From Deltaproteobacteria bacterium (GTDB lineage: Bacteria; Desulfobacterota; Desulfarculia; Adiutricales; Adiutricaceae): 64,000 bases of DNA. The stretch is taken from assembly GCA_031264185.1 (NCBI GenBank), contig JAISEL010000080.1, positions 31,477 through 95,476 on the forward strand. The letters run 5' to 3'. The translations under genes and the position numbers were made by a program. Every line of letters starts with the position of its first letter. Position 1 is the stretch's first letter. Positions 53,846 to 63,407 of this stretch are shown in pieces. The notes below the pieces were generated by a model, which did no database searches, had not been told where the DNA came from, and saw only the letters and a list, made by a program, of their open reading frames with translations.

Positions 53846-54938
53846 AAAGGGATAGACTCATATTGACATTATAACTATTTTCAGATGAATTTCAAAACAG
53901 CTTTTTTAGCAACAGCTTAATTAAGCATATCAAATTAAAAGAAAAAAAATAATATGTCATGGAACCCAAACTGCGAAATATGCAAGTTTATGTTAAGGCA
54001 TTCTGACAGGGAGAACAAGTCTTTCTCCAAGACTTCAGCAATTTTTGCAGCCGGAACGCTCTGGATGGTCCGATTCCACCTCTACCCATGAAAATCGTTG
54101 ATTTTAATGAGGTTTTCAGTGCCACCGGACGGACTTTCATGGGAATTGCCTTTAAAGCCTCGCGGTATGCGGCGTGATTCTCCAAGACCCATAAAAGTTA
54201 TTTAGCTTATTACAGGTTTTGGGGTCTTCAGGTGGACTTTCATGGAAAACTGCATGGAACATCGGTGAGACTCCCTGCATTTTAATGGCCCTTGATTTTA
54301 CCGCACTGATTCTTTCATCAGCGAAACTTATGCGTGAATGTCATGTGGGCGGTAAAGAAAAAAAATTTGGTCTCATCCAAGGCGGCGGCTCAATGGTCCG
54401 GCCGCTAAGTTCACAGACAGAACCGGTTAAAGGGCGGCTGTCTGATCAATTTTGATCTCGGTGACTGGAGGATAATTTTCGTGTCCAAGATGATTTTTTA
54501 GTCCGCTTAATTTTTTTAAATTGATATATATTTAGCAGGTAATTTTTGCTATTTTATATTTAAATTATTAATATTCAATTTTAAATTATTGAATAATAAT
54601 ATTATTAAAAGGAACAGGCTTATTGGCAAAATAAATGTTACATTTGTAAATTCAATTTTAACCTTTAAACTGGCTACCTTGACATTGGAAGGCTTTTAGT
54701 CTTTAATGTTTGGCTATATCCATGGGTCCGGTCCGGAAATTGTAAGACCACAGTAGCTGGCGGTGAAAGAAATGACGGCCGCCTGCCGCCGGGTCTGGGG
54801 TTTTTCGTGATAAATCAGTAATTAAGAGGCAATATTGGCCCAGGTCATCGCCGGGGCCTTAATTATTTTTAAGACTTTTTGCAATGGGCTTTTATTGGTC
54901 CTGAATTTAATTTTTTTTTGGAGAATTACAAAATTTTC
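53846..54938. other. AT-rich intergenic region with no supported gene
   Basis: Frames at 53988-54185 (minus) and 54219-54455 (plus) lack domains and ribosome-binding sites. The segment 54480-54720 is strongly AT-rich. The region should contain the promoter for the aminopeptidase gene. Nothing else is recognised. Confidence 0.4.
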
Positions 54939-56423
54939 ATGACAACTTTTTTTGCGCCTGATCTGCCCACACCGAAGAAACCTGTCCGCTCAGGGGGAAC
55001 AAAAGCCGGTCCCCGTCCCTCGCAGTCGGCGGCGACCAAAGAGACCGACTCTGAAGAAAAACAACCTACCATCTGGGAAAAAATCTCTCCGGCCCAGCAG
55101 GAAGAGATCGAGAGTCTGGCAGCCGAGTATCGGAACTTTCTGACTGAAGCCAAAACCGAGCGGGCGGTCAATAAATACGTTTTGGACAAGGCCAAGGACG
55201 CCGGGTACGATGATATGGCCAAGGCTGACCGTCTGACCAAGGGCGGCTACCTGACCCACCACGGCAAACTGGTGGGTCTTTTTGAGCCGGGTCGCGATTA
55301 TACCCAGGGATTTAACCTTCTGGTCACCCACGGCGATTCTCCCCGGCTTGACCTTAAGCCCCGCTGCCTGTACCAGGACGGGGGCCTGGGCTTACTGAAA
55401 AGTAATCTTTACGGGGGACTTAAGAAGTATCAGTGGCTGGCCAGACCTTTAGCTCTGTGGGGTTTTTGCGTTCTAAAAGACGGCCGCAAGGTTGAGTTCC
55501 GCTTCGGCGATGAGCCCGGCGATCCGGTTCTGACAGTCACCGATATTCTCCCTCATTTGGACTCCAAAGTGCAAAGGGACAAAAAGCTGACCGATGCTTT
55601 TCCGGCCGAAAGGCTTAATGTTCTGGCCGCCTCCACCCCGTCGGGACCGGAGCGCGACAAGACCCGGCTGAAAACCACGATTCGGAATATTCTCTGGAAA
55701 CGCTGGGGTTTAAAAGAAGACGATCTCATCTCTTCGGAAATTGAGCTGGTACCGGCCGGTCCGGCTAGGGAAGTGGGTCTGGACGGCTCATTAATCGGCG
55801 GTTACGGGCAAGACGATCGCCTGTCGGTATTTCTTGGTTTAAAGGCCCTTTTGGCCCAGCGGAAGCCGGAAAAGCCTCTGTTAATGATTGTCTTTGACCG
55901 GGAAGAGATCGGCAGTTTCGGGTCCACCGGGGCGGAATCCAATTTTGTGACCAGACTGGCCTCCGGCTCTCTGGCCTTGGCCGGGCACTCGGGCGACTGG
56001 CGGCAGGTGACCGAGACTCTGGCTTCTTCCAGGGCCATATCGGCCGACGTGGAGGCGGCTTTGGATCCCACGTTTAAAGAAGTTTACGATGAACTTAATG
56101 CTGCTCACTTAGGCCTGGGGCCGTGTCTGACCCGTTATACCGGTGGGGTGGCTAAGTACGGCGCCTCTGAGGCCAGAGCCGAGTATATGGCTCGGATTCG
56201 GAAAATTTTTGATGACAGCGATATAACCTGGCAAAATACCCTGCTGGGCAAACAGGAATACGGCGGGGGCGGCACGGTGGCTCTGTGTCTGGCTTTTCAC
56301 GGCCTGAGCGTGGTTGACTGCGGCGCCCCGGTTCTGTCAATGCATTCGCCTTTTGAGATCACGTCCAAGGCGGATATCTGGATGACTATGAAAGCTTATC
56401 AGGCTTTTTATCAAAAAGCTTAG
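54939..56423 (+). CDS. apeB: M18-family aspartyl aminopeptidase
   Basis: The product of about 494 residues is a cytoplasmic zinc aminopeptidase of family M18, which releases N-terminal Asp/Glu from peptides. Metal-binding and catalytic segments are visible: LLVTHGDSPRLDLKPRC, SLIGGYGQDDRLSVFLGL, FDREEIGSFGSTGAESNF and LSMHSPFEITSKADIWM. I prefer the ATG at 54939 as the start; the frame opens earlier at a TTG (54879) in a non-conserved, AT-rich stretch. The residues before KISPAQQEEIESL are Pro/Lys-rich and extra to the family core. It precedes the branched-chain amino-acid transporter genes, which fits peptide and amino-acid use. Confidence 0.9.
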   Translation: MTTFFAPDLPTPKKPVRSGGTKAGPRPSQSAATKETDSEEKQPTIWEKISPAQQEEIESLAAEYRNFLTEAKTERAVNKYVLDKAKDAGYDDMAKADRLTKGGYLTHHGKLVGLFEPGRDYTQGFNLLVTHGDSPRLDLKPRCLYQDGGLGLLKSNLYGGLKKYQWLARPLALWGFCVLKDGRKVEFRFGDEPGDPVLTVTDILPHLDSKVQRDKKLTDAFPAERLNVLAASTPSGPERDKTRLKTTIRNILWKRWGLKEDDLISSEIELVPAGPAREVGLDGSLIGGYGQDDRLSVFLGLKALLAQRKPEKPLLMIVFDREEIGSFGSTGAESNFVTRLASGSLALAGHSGDWRQVTETLASSRAISADVEAALDPTFKEVYDELNAAHLGLGPCLTRYTGGVAKYGASEARAEYMARIRKIFDDSDITWQNTLLGKQEYGGGGTVALCLAFHGLSVVDCGAPVLSMHSPFEITSKADIWMTMKAYQAFYQKA

Positions 56424-56456
56424 AATTTGAATTTTTGACAAGGTTTTTTGTTCAGA

Positions 56457-56476
56457 GGTCCGGATTATACCGGACC
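56457..56476. promoter_or_regulatory. Perfect inverted repeat just upstream of livJ-like gene
   Basis: GGTCCGGATTATACCGGACC is a 20-base palindrome with 7-bp arms and a 6-base centre. It ends just before the GGAGGAG ribosome-binding site. It could be a repressor operator or an mRNA hairpin that limits translation initiation. Function inferred. Confidence 0.45.
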
Positions 56477-56490
56477 GGGAGGAGTTTTCC

Positions 56491-57639
56491 ATGGGCAGGT
56501 TTTTTTCCCTTTGGGGATATTTGGTCCTAACTCTTTTTTTTGCCGGAACTTTGGCCGGAGAGGCCCAGGCCCAGGATAAGGTTCAAGGTTCGGTTAAAAT
56601 CGGTATTATGGCCCCCACCACCGGTCCCTGGGCCACCGAGGGCCAGGACATGGTCAAAGTCATTGAGATTTTGGCCGAAGAGATTAATGCCAAAGGCGGA
56701 TTGAACGGCTTAAAAGTGGAGCTGGAGATCGGCGACGACGGCGGGTCCCCTAAAACGGCGGCTTTAGCGGCTCAGCGTCTGGTGACTTCGGCGGTCGTGG
56801 CCGTGGTCGGTACGTATGGCTCTTCGGTGACCGAGGCGTCCCAGGATATTTACGACGAAGCCGGAGTCGTTCAGATTGCCACCGGCTCTACCTCCATCCG
56901 GCTGTCGGAAAAAGGACTGAAGAGGTTTTTTAGGACCTGTCCCCGGGACGATGAGCAGGGCCGGGTCCTGGCCGACAAAGTCAAAGAATTGGGCTTTAAA
57001 AAACCGGCTATTGTTCATGACAACACCTCTTACGCCAAGGGGCTGGCCGACGAAACCAGGGCTATTTTTAAAAAAGAGGGTTTAGCGGAAGTCTATTTTG
57101 ACGCCATCATTCCCGGGGACCGTGATTTCGCCGTGGCTTTATCCAAGATCAAGGCCCAAAATCCTGATATCATTGTCTTTACCGGTTATTATCCTGAAGC
57201 GGGTATGATTTTGAGGCAGAAAAAGGATCTGGGCTGGGATGTGCCCATGGTCGGCGGGGACGCCACCAATAATCGGGCATTAGTGGAGATTGCCGGAGCG
57301 GAAGCGGCCAGCGGTTATTATTTTGTCAGCCCTCCGGGACCTGACGACATGAACAGCCCGGCTGCCGTCAAGCTCTTTGAAGTTTACCGGAATAAGTATA
57401 AAGAGCTGCCCAGCTCCGTCTGGTCGGTCTTAGCCGGGGACGCCTTTAATGTCATTGCCGAGGCGGTGACCAAAGTCGGTTCCGACTCAGGTAAAATTGC
57501 CCAGTATCTTCACGCCGATCTTAAAAACTACGAAGGACTGTCGGGCCAGATTTCCTTTAATGAAAAAGGCGATCGGATAGGTGAAGTTTACCGTCTTTAC
57601 CGGGTTGACCCTCAGGGCAAATTTGTCCTGCAAAAGTGA
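56491..57639 (+). CDS. Branched-chain amino-acid ABC transporter, substrate-binding protein
   Basis: The 382-residue periplasmic protein begins with a signal peptide (GYLVLTLFFAGTLAGEAQA). It has the LivJ/LivK Peripla_BP_6 fold: VKIGIMAPTTGPWATEGQD, LVTSAVVAVVGTYGSSVTEA, ATGSTSIRLSE and IIVFTGYYPEAGMI. It should bind Leu/Ile/Val or a related amino acid and deliver it to the LivHMGF complex encoded directly downstream. A strong ribosome-binding site (GGGAGGAG) precedes the ATG, with a palindrome just before it. It is the first gene of a five-gene unit. Confidence 0.94.
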   Translation: MGRFFSLWGYLVLTLFFAGTLAGEAQAQDKVQGSVKIGIMAPTTGPWATEGQDMVKVIEILAEEINAKGGLNGLKVELEIGDDGGSPKTAALAAQRLVTSAVVAVVGTYGSSVTEASQDIYDEAGVVQIATGSTSIRLSEKGLKRFFRTCPRDDEQGRVLADKVKELGFKKPAIVHDNTSYAKGLADETRAIFKKEGLAEVYFDAIIPGDRDFAVALSKIKAQNPDIIVFTGYYPEAGMILRQKKDLGWDVPMVGGDATNNRALVEIAGAEAASGYYFVSPPGPDDMNSPAAVKLFEVYRNKYKELPSSVWSVLAGDAFNVIAEAVTKVGSDSGKIAQYLHADLKNYEGLSGQISFNEKGDRIGEVYRLYRVDPQGKFVLQK

Positions 57640-57653
57640 TTTAGCGTATTTTT

Positions 57654-58559
57654 ATGGCTCATTTGGTCGAGCAGCTGATTTACGGCCTGACCGTAGGCAG
57701 CATTTATGCCCTGATTGCCCTGGGTTACACTATGGTCTACGGGGTCATGAAACTGATAAACTTTGCCCACGGTGAGCTTTTTACTCTGGGCGCCTATTTT
57801 GGGTTTGTCTTTTTGGTGACTTTAAACTGGGGCGGTTTTTTTGGACCGGCGATTGCCATCGGCCTGACCGTTATTCTGGTTTCCGGACTGGTGGCTATGG
57901 CCGGACACCTGCTGGAAAGGGTAGCCTACCGGCCTCTGCGGCATTCCGATCGGCTGGCGGCCGTGGTTTCGGCTTTAGGGGCCAGTATTTTTCTGCAAAA
58001 TGTCATCATGGTCGTCTGGGGTTCCAGGTACAGAGCCTTTAACGCCTCGCTTCTGCCTACGGTTGTCTGGCAGGTTGGCGGTCAGAATATTCCTTTAATC
58101 CGCCTGTTTGTCTTTTTGGTGGCCGTGGCAGTCATGCTGGGCCTTTATCTTTTTATTAACCGGACTCGCTTGGGTCTGGCTATACGGGCCGCAGCCATTG
58201 ATCAGGGCGCGGCCAAACTGATGGGCGTTGATGTCAGCCGGGTTATTGCCGTGGTTTTTATCATCGGTCCGGCCTTAGGCGGATTGGCCGGACTTCTGGT
58301 GGGCATCTACTATGGTCAGATTAACTTCAACATGGGCCAGATTTACGGTCTTAAAGCCTTTACGGCTGCTGTCATAGGCGGCATAGGCAATATTCCAGGG
58401 GCCATGATAGGCGGTCTGGTTTTAGGTCTTTTGGAGACTTTGGGCGACGCCTATATCTCCGGGGCCTGGAAAGACGCCATAGCTTTTGTGGCTTTGATTT
58501 TAATCTTAGTATTCCGGCCGACAGGCATTCTAAGGGAACGGGTCGCGGAAAAGTTATGA
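57654..58559 (+). CDS. livH: Branched-chain amino-acid ABC transporter permease LivH
   Basis: The 301-residue inner-membrane permease of the LivH type has about eight helices and the family segments LIYGLTVGSIYALIALGYTM, VYGVMKLINFAHGELFTLGA and YGLKAFTAAVIGGIGNIPGA. It lies 14 bases after the binding-protein gene. Its stop overlaps livM (ATGA), so translation is coupled. Confidence 0.95.
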   Translation: MAHLVEQLIYGLTVGSIYALIALGYTMVYGVMKLINFAHGELFTLGAYFGFVFLVTLNWGGFFGPAIAIGLTVILVSGLVAMAGHLLERVAYRPLRHSDRLAAVVSALGASIFLQNVIMVVWGSRYRAFNASLLPTVVWQVGGQNIPLIRLFVFLVAVAVMLGLYLFINRTRLGLAIRAAAIDQGAAKLMGVDVSRVIAVVFIIGPALGGLAGLLVGIYYGQINFNMGQIYGLKAFTAAVIGGIGNIPGAMIGGLVLGLLETLGDAYISGAWKDAIAFVALILILVFRPTGILRERVAEKL

Positions 58560-59554
58560 CCAAAAAAAGAAAAAGGCTTTTCCGGACTTTGGAGATTTTA
58601 GGGCCTGTTTTGTTTTTTTGCCTGCCGTTTTTTCTCGAAGAGGTGGACCGAGGTCCGTATATCCTGGATCTTCTATCCATGGTCGGCCTTTACGCCCTTT
58701 TATCTCTTTCACTAAATGTCATCCTAGGCCACGCCGGCATGTTCCATATGGGGCATGCGGCTTTTTTCGCCATGGGCGCCTATACCACGGCCAACTTAAA
58801 CCTGACTTACGGCTGGTCTATCATGGCTACTTTGCCGGTGGCGGCCTTAACCTCCGGCTTAATGGCCCTGGTCGTGGCCTGGCCGGTTATCCATTTACGT
58901 GGCGATTATCTTCTGATTGTAACCATCGGCATTGTGGAGATTGTCAAGATCGCCCTGACCAATGACATCTTCGGTCTGACCGGCGGCCCCAACGGGTTAA
59001 TTAGTATTGCCCGGCCCAGTATTTTCGGTTTCGGGATCACCCGGCCCCAGCATTTCTTCTATCTGATCTGGGTTATGGTCGGTCTGACCATGATCCTTTT
59101 TTACTGGCTGGAGAACTCCCGGTTCGGCCGGGCTTTGAAGTACATTAAAGAAGACACTGTGGCCGCAGAGGGCATGGGTATCAATACCACGGCTTATAAA
59201 CTGATGGCTTTCATCATCGGAGCAGCCTGGGCCGGCATGGCCGGAACGATTTTTGCCTCCAAGATGAGAACCATTTCGCCGGAATCTTTTTCTTTCGGGG
59301 AATCGGTCACTATGTTCACCATTGTTATTCTGGGCGGCAGCGGCAATCAGAAGGGGGTCATTCTGGGGTCTTTTCTGGTTATGGGCCTGCCGGAACTGTT
59401 CCGGAACTTTGAGGATATGAGGTTGCTGGCTTTTGGGGCGGCTTTAGTGGCCATGATGATCTTCCGGCCTCAGGGATTATGCCCTCCGAAACCGAGCCGT
59501 TACCGTCTTCCTTCTCCCTACGACAGCAAGTATCCGGGGGGCGGACATTGCTGA
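58556..59554 (+). CDS. livM: Branched-chain amino-acid ABC transporter permease LivM
   Basis: The 332-residue LivM-type permease has the features LYALLSLSLNVILGHAGMFH, MGHAAFFAMGAYTTAN, LTGGPNGLISIARPSIFG and VTMFTIVILGGSGNQKGVIL. About nine membrane helices. It overlaps livH by four bases and livG by a few bases, typical of a tight transporter operon. It pairs with LivH to form the channel. Confidence 0.95.
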   Translation: MTKKRKRLFRTLEILGPVLFFCLPFFLEEVDRGPYILDLLSMVGLYALLSLSLNVILGHAGMFHMGHAAFFAMGAYTTANLNLTYGWSIMATLPVAALTSGLMALVVAWPVIHLRGDYLLIVTIGIVEIVKIALTNDIFGLTGGPNGLISIARPSIFGFGITRPQHFFYLIWVMVGLTMILFYWLENSRFGRALKYIKEDTVAAEGMGINTTAYKLMAFIIGAAWAGMAGTIFASKMRTISPESFSFGESVTMFTIVILGGSGNQKGVILGSFLVMGLPELFRNFEDMRLLAFGAALVAMMIFRPQGLCPPKPSRYRLPSPYDSKYPGGGHC

Positions 59555-60312
59555 TCTTAACTTTAAGCAGCGTAACCAAGACTTTCGGCGGTCTGGTGGC
59601 CGTCGCCGGAGTGTCTCTGGCTGCGGAGAGGGGTCAGATTGTCGGTTTAATAGGTCCTAACGGAGCCGGCAAAACAACGGTCTTCAATCTTATTACCGGG
59701 TCGGTTAAACCCGATGACGGACATATATTTTTTGCCGGACACGCTTTAACCGGCCTCAGACCTCACCGCATAGTGTCCTTAGGTATTGCCAGGACATTTC
59801 AGACTATCCGGCTTTTTCCCAAGCTGACGGTTTTGGACAATGTCCTGTCCGGCTGCCACTGCCGCCTGTCGTCCGGGGTCGTGGCCTCCCTTTTGAGACT
59901 TCCCAGTCAGAGGCAGGAAGAAAAACTGGTTTTAAAAAGGGCTATGGAAGAACTGGAGTTCGTTGGTCTGGCTGAAGCCTGGACTTCTCAGGCCGGATCG
60001 TTGGCTTACGGCGATCAAAGGCGTCTGGAAATAGCCCGGGCCCTGGCCGCTGAACCCAAATTACTTATGCTGGATGAACCGGCCGGCGGCATGAATGAGC
60101 AGGAAACCCATAATCTGATGAAACTCATCGGCCGGATAAAAGATCGGGATATAACCGTTATGCTCATAGAGCATGATATGGGTTTTGTCATGCAAGTCTG
60201 CCAGAAGATTATGGTCATGGAAAACGGTTCGCTCATTGCCCAGGGCACTCCCCTGGAAGTCCAGAGCGATCCCAGGGTCGTAGAGGCCTATCTGGGTCAG
60301 GATGAGGATTAG
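59548..60312 (+). CDS. livG: Branched-chain amino-acid ABC transporter ATPase LivG
   Basis: The product of about 254 residues is the LivG ATPase: Walker A IGPNGAGKTTVFNLITG, LSxG-like signature LAYGDQRRLEIARALA, Walker B LLMLDEPAGGMNEQE and the switch His in LIEHDMGFVM. The C-terminal tail QSDPRVVEAYLGQDED is typical. I chose the TTG at 59548, preceded by a G-run and overlapping the livM stop, because the family starts at this point; an in-frame ATG at 59479 lies inside livM and would add 23 unconserved residues. Confidence 0.93.
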   Translation: MLILTLSSVTKTFGGLVAVAGVSLAAERGQIVGLIGPNGAGKTTVFNLITGSVKPDDGHIFFAGHALTGLRPHRIVSLGIARTFQTIRLFPKLTVLDNVLSGCHCRLSSGVVASLLRLPSQRQEEKLVLKRAMEELEFVGLAEAWTSQAGSLAYGDQRRLEIARALAAEPKLLMLDEPAGGMNEQETHNLMKLIGRIKDRDITVMLIEHDMGFVMQVCQKIMVMENGSLIAQGTPLEVQSDPRVVEAYLGQDED

Positions 60313-60317
60313 AACCT

Positions 60318-61040
60318 GTGACCGGCGGGGAACTACTTTTAGAACTTAAAAATCTGGTCGTCTCCTACGGCGGGGTAGAGGCGGTCCACGGCTTGTCTTT
60401 GAAGGTTCATAAAGGCGAACTGGTAACTATATTAGGGGCTAACGGAGCCGGTAAAAGCACAACTTTAATGGCAATCAGCGGTGTTGTCCGGCCATCCGGC
60501 GGAGAGATTCATTTCCAGGGCCGCCGGATTGATGTTCTGAAAAGTCATGAGGTGGTGGCTCTGGGTATTACGCAGTCACCGGAAGGTCGCCGGGTTTTTG
60601 GGCCCATGACCGTGGAAGAGAATTTAAAACTGGGTGCTTTTACCAGAAAAGGCCAGGATTTGGAACCTGACTTAAAATTAGTCTTCGAACTGTTCCCCAG
60701 GCTTTTGGAGAGGCGTTATCAGATGGCCGGCACTCTTTCCGGCGGAGAGCAGCAGATGCTGGCCATAGGGCGGGCTTTGATGGCCCAGCCGAAACTTTTG
60801 CTTTTGGATGAACCAAGTTTAGGTCTGGCCCCTTTACTGGTTAAATCCATATTTGAGACCATAAAAGGCATCAACGAATCCGGGGTGACGATTATTTTGG
60901 TGGAGCAGAACGCCCGGGCCGCCCTGAAACTGGCCGATCGCGGCTACGTGCTGGATGTGGGCCATCTGGTTCTGGAAGATAAAGCCGAACATCTTTTAAA
61001 TAACCCCCAAGTCCGGGATGCCTATCTGGGGTCAAGATAG
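60318..61040 (+). CDS. livF: Branched-chain amino-acid ABC transporter ATPase LivF
   Basis: The 240-residue LivF ATPase has Walker A LGANGAGKSTTLMAISG, GITQSPEGRRVFGPMTVEEN, the signature TLSGGEQQMLAIGRAL, Walker B LLLLDEPSLGLAP and VEQNARAALKLADRGYVL. The GTG at 60318 follows the livG stop by five bases, with GAGG about ten bases upstream. It is the last transporter gene; a sigma-54 response regulator follows 54 bases later in the same direction and may be co-transcribed. Confidence 0.94.
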   Translation: MTGGELLLELKNLVVSYGGVEAVHGLSLKVHKGELVTILGANGAGKSTTLMAISGVVRPSGGEIHFQGRRIDVLKSHEVVALGITQSPEGRRVFGPMTVEENLKLGAFTRKGQDLEPDLKLVFELFPRLLERRYQMAGTLSGGEQQMLAIGRALMAQPKLLLLDEPSLGLAPLLVKSIFETIKGINESGVTIILVEQNARAALKLADRGYVLDVGHLVLEDKAEHLLNNPQVRDAYLGSR

Positions 61041-61094
61041 AGTTTGCGTAAATGATTTAAGCCGGTCTGAAAATTCCCATTGAGGCTTATAGCT

Positions 61095-62441
61095 ATGATT
61101 GATCCAATTTTAATAGTTGACGATGACCGGGAACATCTTTTTATGCTCAAGACAGTTTTGAGCGACTGGGGCTATGCCAATCAAACCGCCTCAGACGGGG
61201 CCGAAGCGGTCCGTCTGTCCCGTGACCGGCATTTCCGTCTCATTCTGATGGACGTACGCATGGGGGTTATGGACGGTCTGGCGGCTTTAAACAGCATAAA
61301 AAAAGAAGGTTTAAACACCGATACCCCGATTATTATAATGACCGCTTTTTCCAAGGTCACCGACGCTGTGGCCGCCTTAAAAGCCGGCGCATACGATTAC
61401 CTGACCAAACCTCTGGATCTTGATGTGGTCAAAATGACCATGGAAAGAGCCTCAGAACACAGTAAGCTCAAAGAAGAAAAACAGGCCGGTCTTTTCGGTA
61501 CGCCTAATTTCCAGATGGGTAAAAGTCCGGCTTTTAAAAACGTCATTGATCTGGTGGATCTGGCCGCTCCGACCGAGGCTACTGTTTTAATTACCGGGGA
61601 AAGCGGGGTTGGCAAAGAAATGGTAGCCAGGCTTCTGCAATGCAAAAGTCTGAGAAAAAACGCCCCCTTTATCACTATTAATTGCGCGGCTATGGCCGAA
61701 ACTCTGCTGGAGGCCGAATTGTTCGGCCATGAAAAGGGAGCTTTTACCGGAGCAGAAAAACGCCGGGACGGCCGTCTGAAGGCCGGTTCAGGGGGCACGG
61801 TTTTTTTAGACGAAATCGGGGAGACGTCCCAGGCATTTCAGGCCAAACTTTTGCGGGTTCTCCAGGAAGGGGAGATCCAGCCTCTGGGCAGCGATCTGAC
61901 CGAAAAAGTCGATGTGCGCTTTCTGGCGGCCACCAACCGGAATTTAGTCAAAGAAGTGGAGGCCGGGCGCTTCCGAGAAGATCTCTACTGGCGCCTGGAT
62001 GTGGTCTCTATCCATGTGCCGGCCTTACGGGAAAGACTGGAAGATCTGCCGGCCCTGGCCAACTATTTTATCCGCCAGTATGCTCTGAAAAACCATAAGA
62101 CCGTAAAGGGCCTGACCCAGGACGCATTGGCAGCCATGACCTCTTACCATTGGCCCGGCAATATCCGGGAACTCCAGAACGCCATGGAGAGGGCGGTCAT
62201 TTTGATGCGGGGGGATTACATTACGGCTAAAGACATGCCCTTGAATCTGGCTCCGACCGGCGGTCATGCGGTTGAGGAACTGCCGCTGAATCTGGAAGAG
62301 GCGGAGAAGCTGATTGTGGAAAGAGCCTTAACCCACACGAAAGGCAATAAAACCCAGGCCGCCAATACCTTGGGCGTGACCAGGAAAACTCTGGCTGCTA
62401 AACTCAGAAAGTTTGGAGTTAACTGGGACGGAAAAGACTAA
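61095..62441 (+). CDS. Sigma-54-dependent response regulator (NtrC/AtoC type)
   Basis: The product of about 448 residues has a receiver domain (ILIVDDDREHLFML; phospho-Asp in LILMDVRMG; MTAFSKVTDAVAALKAGAYD), an AAA+ domain and a Fis-type HTH (KGNKTQAANTLGVTRKTL). All activator motifs are intact: Walker A GESGVGKE, GAFTGA in GHEKGAFTGAEKR, Walker B FLDEIGE, and R-finger FREDLYWRLDV. It should activate sigma-54 promoters on phosphorylation by a histidine kinase, which is not encoded nearby. The ATG at 61095 has GAGG nine bases upstream; the TTG at 61080 is less likely. Position suggests control of the liv genes (inference). Confidence 0.94.
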   Translation: MIDPILIVDDDREHLFMLKTVLSDWGYANQTASDGAEAVRLSRDRHFRLILMDVRMGVMDGLAALNSIKKEGLNTDTPIIIMTAFSKVTDAVAALKAGAYDYLTKPLDLDVVKMTMERASEHSKLKEEKQAGLFGTPNFQMGKSPAFKNVIDLVDLAAPTEATVLITGESGVGKEMVARLLQCKSLRKNAPFITINCAAMAETLLEAELFGHEKGAFTGAEKRRDGRLKAGSGGTVFLDEIGETSQAFQAKLLRVLQEGEIQPLGSDLTEKVDVRFLAATNRNLVKEVEAGRFREDLYWRLDVVSIHVPALRERLEDLPALANYFIRQYALKNHKTVKGLTQDALAAMTSYHWPGNIRELQNAMERAVILMRGDYITAKDMPLNLAPTGGHAVEELPLNLEEAEKLIVERALTHTKGNKTQAANTLGVTRKTLAAKLRKFGVNWDGKD

Positions 62442-62461
62442 AATTTTTGTTTTTTTAGTCT
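62435..62461. terminator. Weak hairpin at the end of the response-regulator gene
   Basis: AGACTAAAA and TTTTTAGTCT form a stem overlapping the stop codon, with an internal T-run. It might serve as a terminator for the liv-regulator unit but is AT-rich and not followed by a further T-run. Confidence 0.3.
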
Positions 62462-62680
62462 AACGTGCCTTAAGGTTAATGTTAGTTGCGTTATGCTATT
62501 TCTGCCTGGCATAAAGAGCATAACTATAAATCAGCGCCGGTTTAGATATTCTGATTGAATTCAAGATTAAAGTACAATTTTGTCCTCATAGGGAATTAAT
62601 TTTTATACGCTGTGCCTGACTATTCGTTTTAAAAGAATAAAGTTATTATTTTAGCATAGTTCGTAACTCATCGCATAACA

Positions 62681-63407
62681 TCAATTAGTTAATGAGTTGA
62701 CAGCCTCTTTGATACATTCAATTATTTTGGGAACCTGAGGACTGCGAGGTCCTTTACTTTTACCTTTATCAACAGAAACTTCAAATCCGTGTAATAGAGT
62801 AGAGTAAATGAATTTGTCAATTTTTGATTTTTTGTTGACCTCCCACCATTTTTTACAGTCCCCTTTTAGCGGAACTCCCCATTTATCGCTGGCTTTTTTG
62901 TTTATATTTTCAAGTTGGCAATATTCAGCCTGACCCTCCAGCGGAAAACCGTAAAACGTGAGCAATTACTCTGCATATTGCCGCAAGTAGACACTGGAAC
63001 AGCGATTCCACACAAATTGGAATCTCTATTGGTCCACGCAGTGAATCAATATGCCAATAGCAACCTTTATTAGTTTTTTGCGGAGGATAATCATTAATAT
63101 AATCAAGCCTGGAATTACGATGATAAGAATTAAAAATTTGATCAGGTTCATCATCATCTGAGTCTATAAGCAAAATTACACACTTGAATCCGCTTCGTCC
63201 GCAATCAATAATAAGTCTTGTTGTCAAATCTATTTTTTCATGAAGTATGCCGTTCCAAGCCGCGGAATTACAAACTTTAGATTTTCCTCTGGAGGCAAGA
63301 AAAAAGAAATCATCTATATCAAGGTCAACTAGAGAAAAAGAATCTTTTAATATTGTTATGTCACTATTGCCCTCAGTGACAATTAGGTATTTGTATTTGT
63401 TGTTCAT
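62681..63407 (-). pseudogene. TOPRIM-domain nuclease gene with a frameshift (OLD/DUF3226-like)
   Basis: From the ATG at 63407 (GGAGG upstream, overlapping the ATPase stop as ATGA) the frame encodes a TOPRIM fold. It has the first Glu in YLIVTEGNSDITILKDS and the DxD in CVILLIDSDDDEP. It runs out of register near 62945-62965, and the rest of the protein (AEYCQLENINKKASDKWGVP, CKKWWEVNKK, to 62681) is in another frame. Together they would make about 240 residues. Such TOPRIM partners sit with ATPases in OLD-, Gabija- and related anti-phage systems. The frameshift is seen directly; the function is inferred. Confidence 0.75.
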
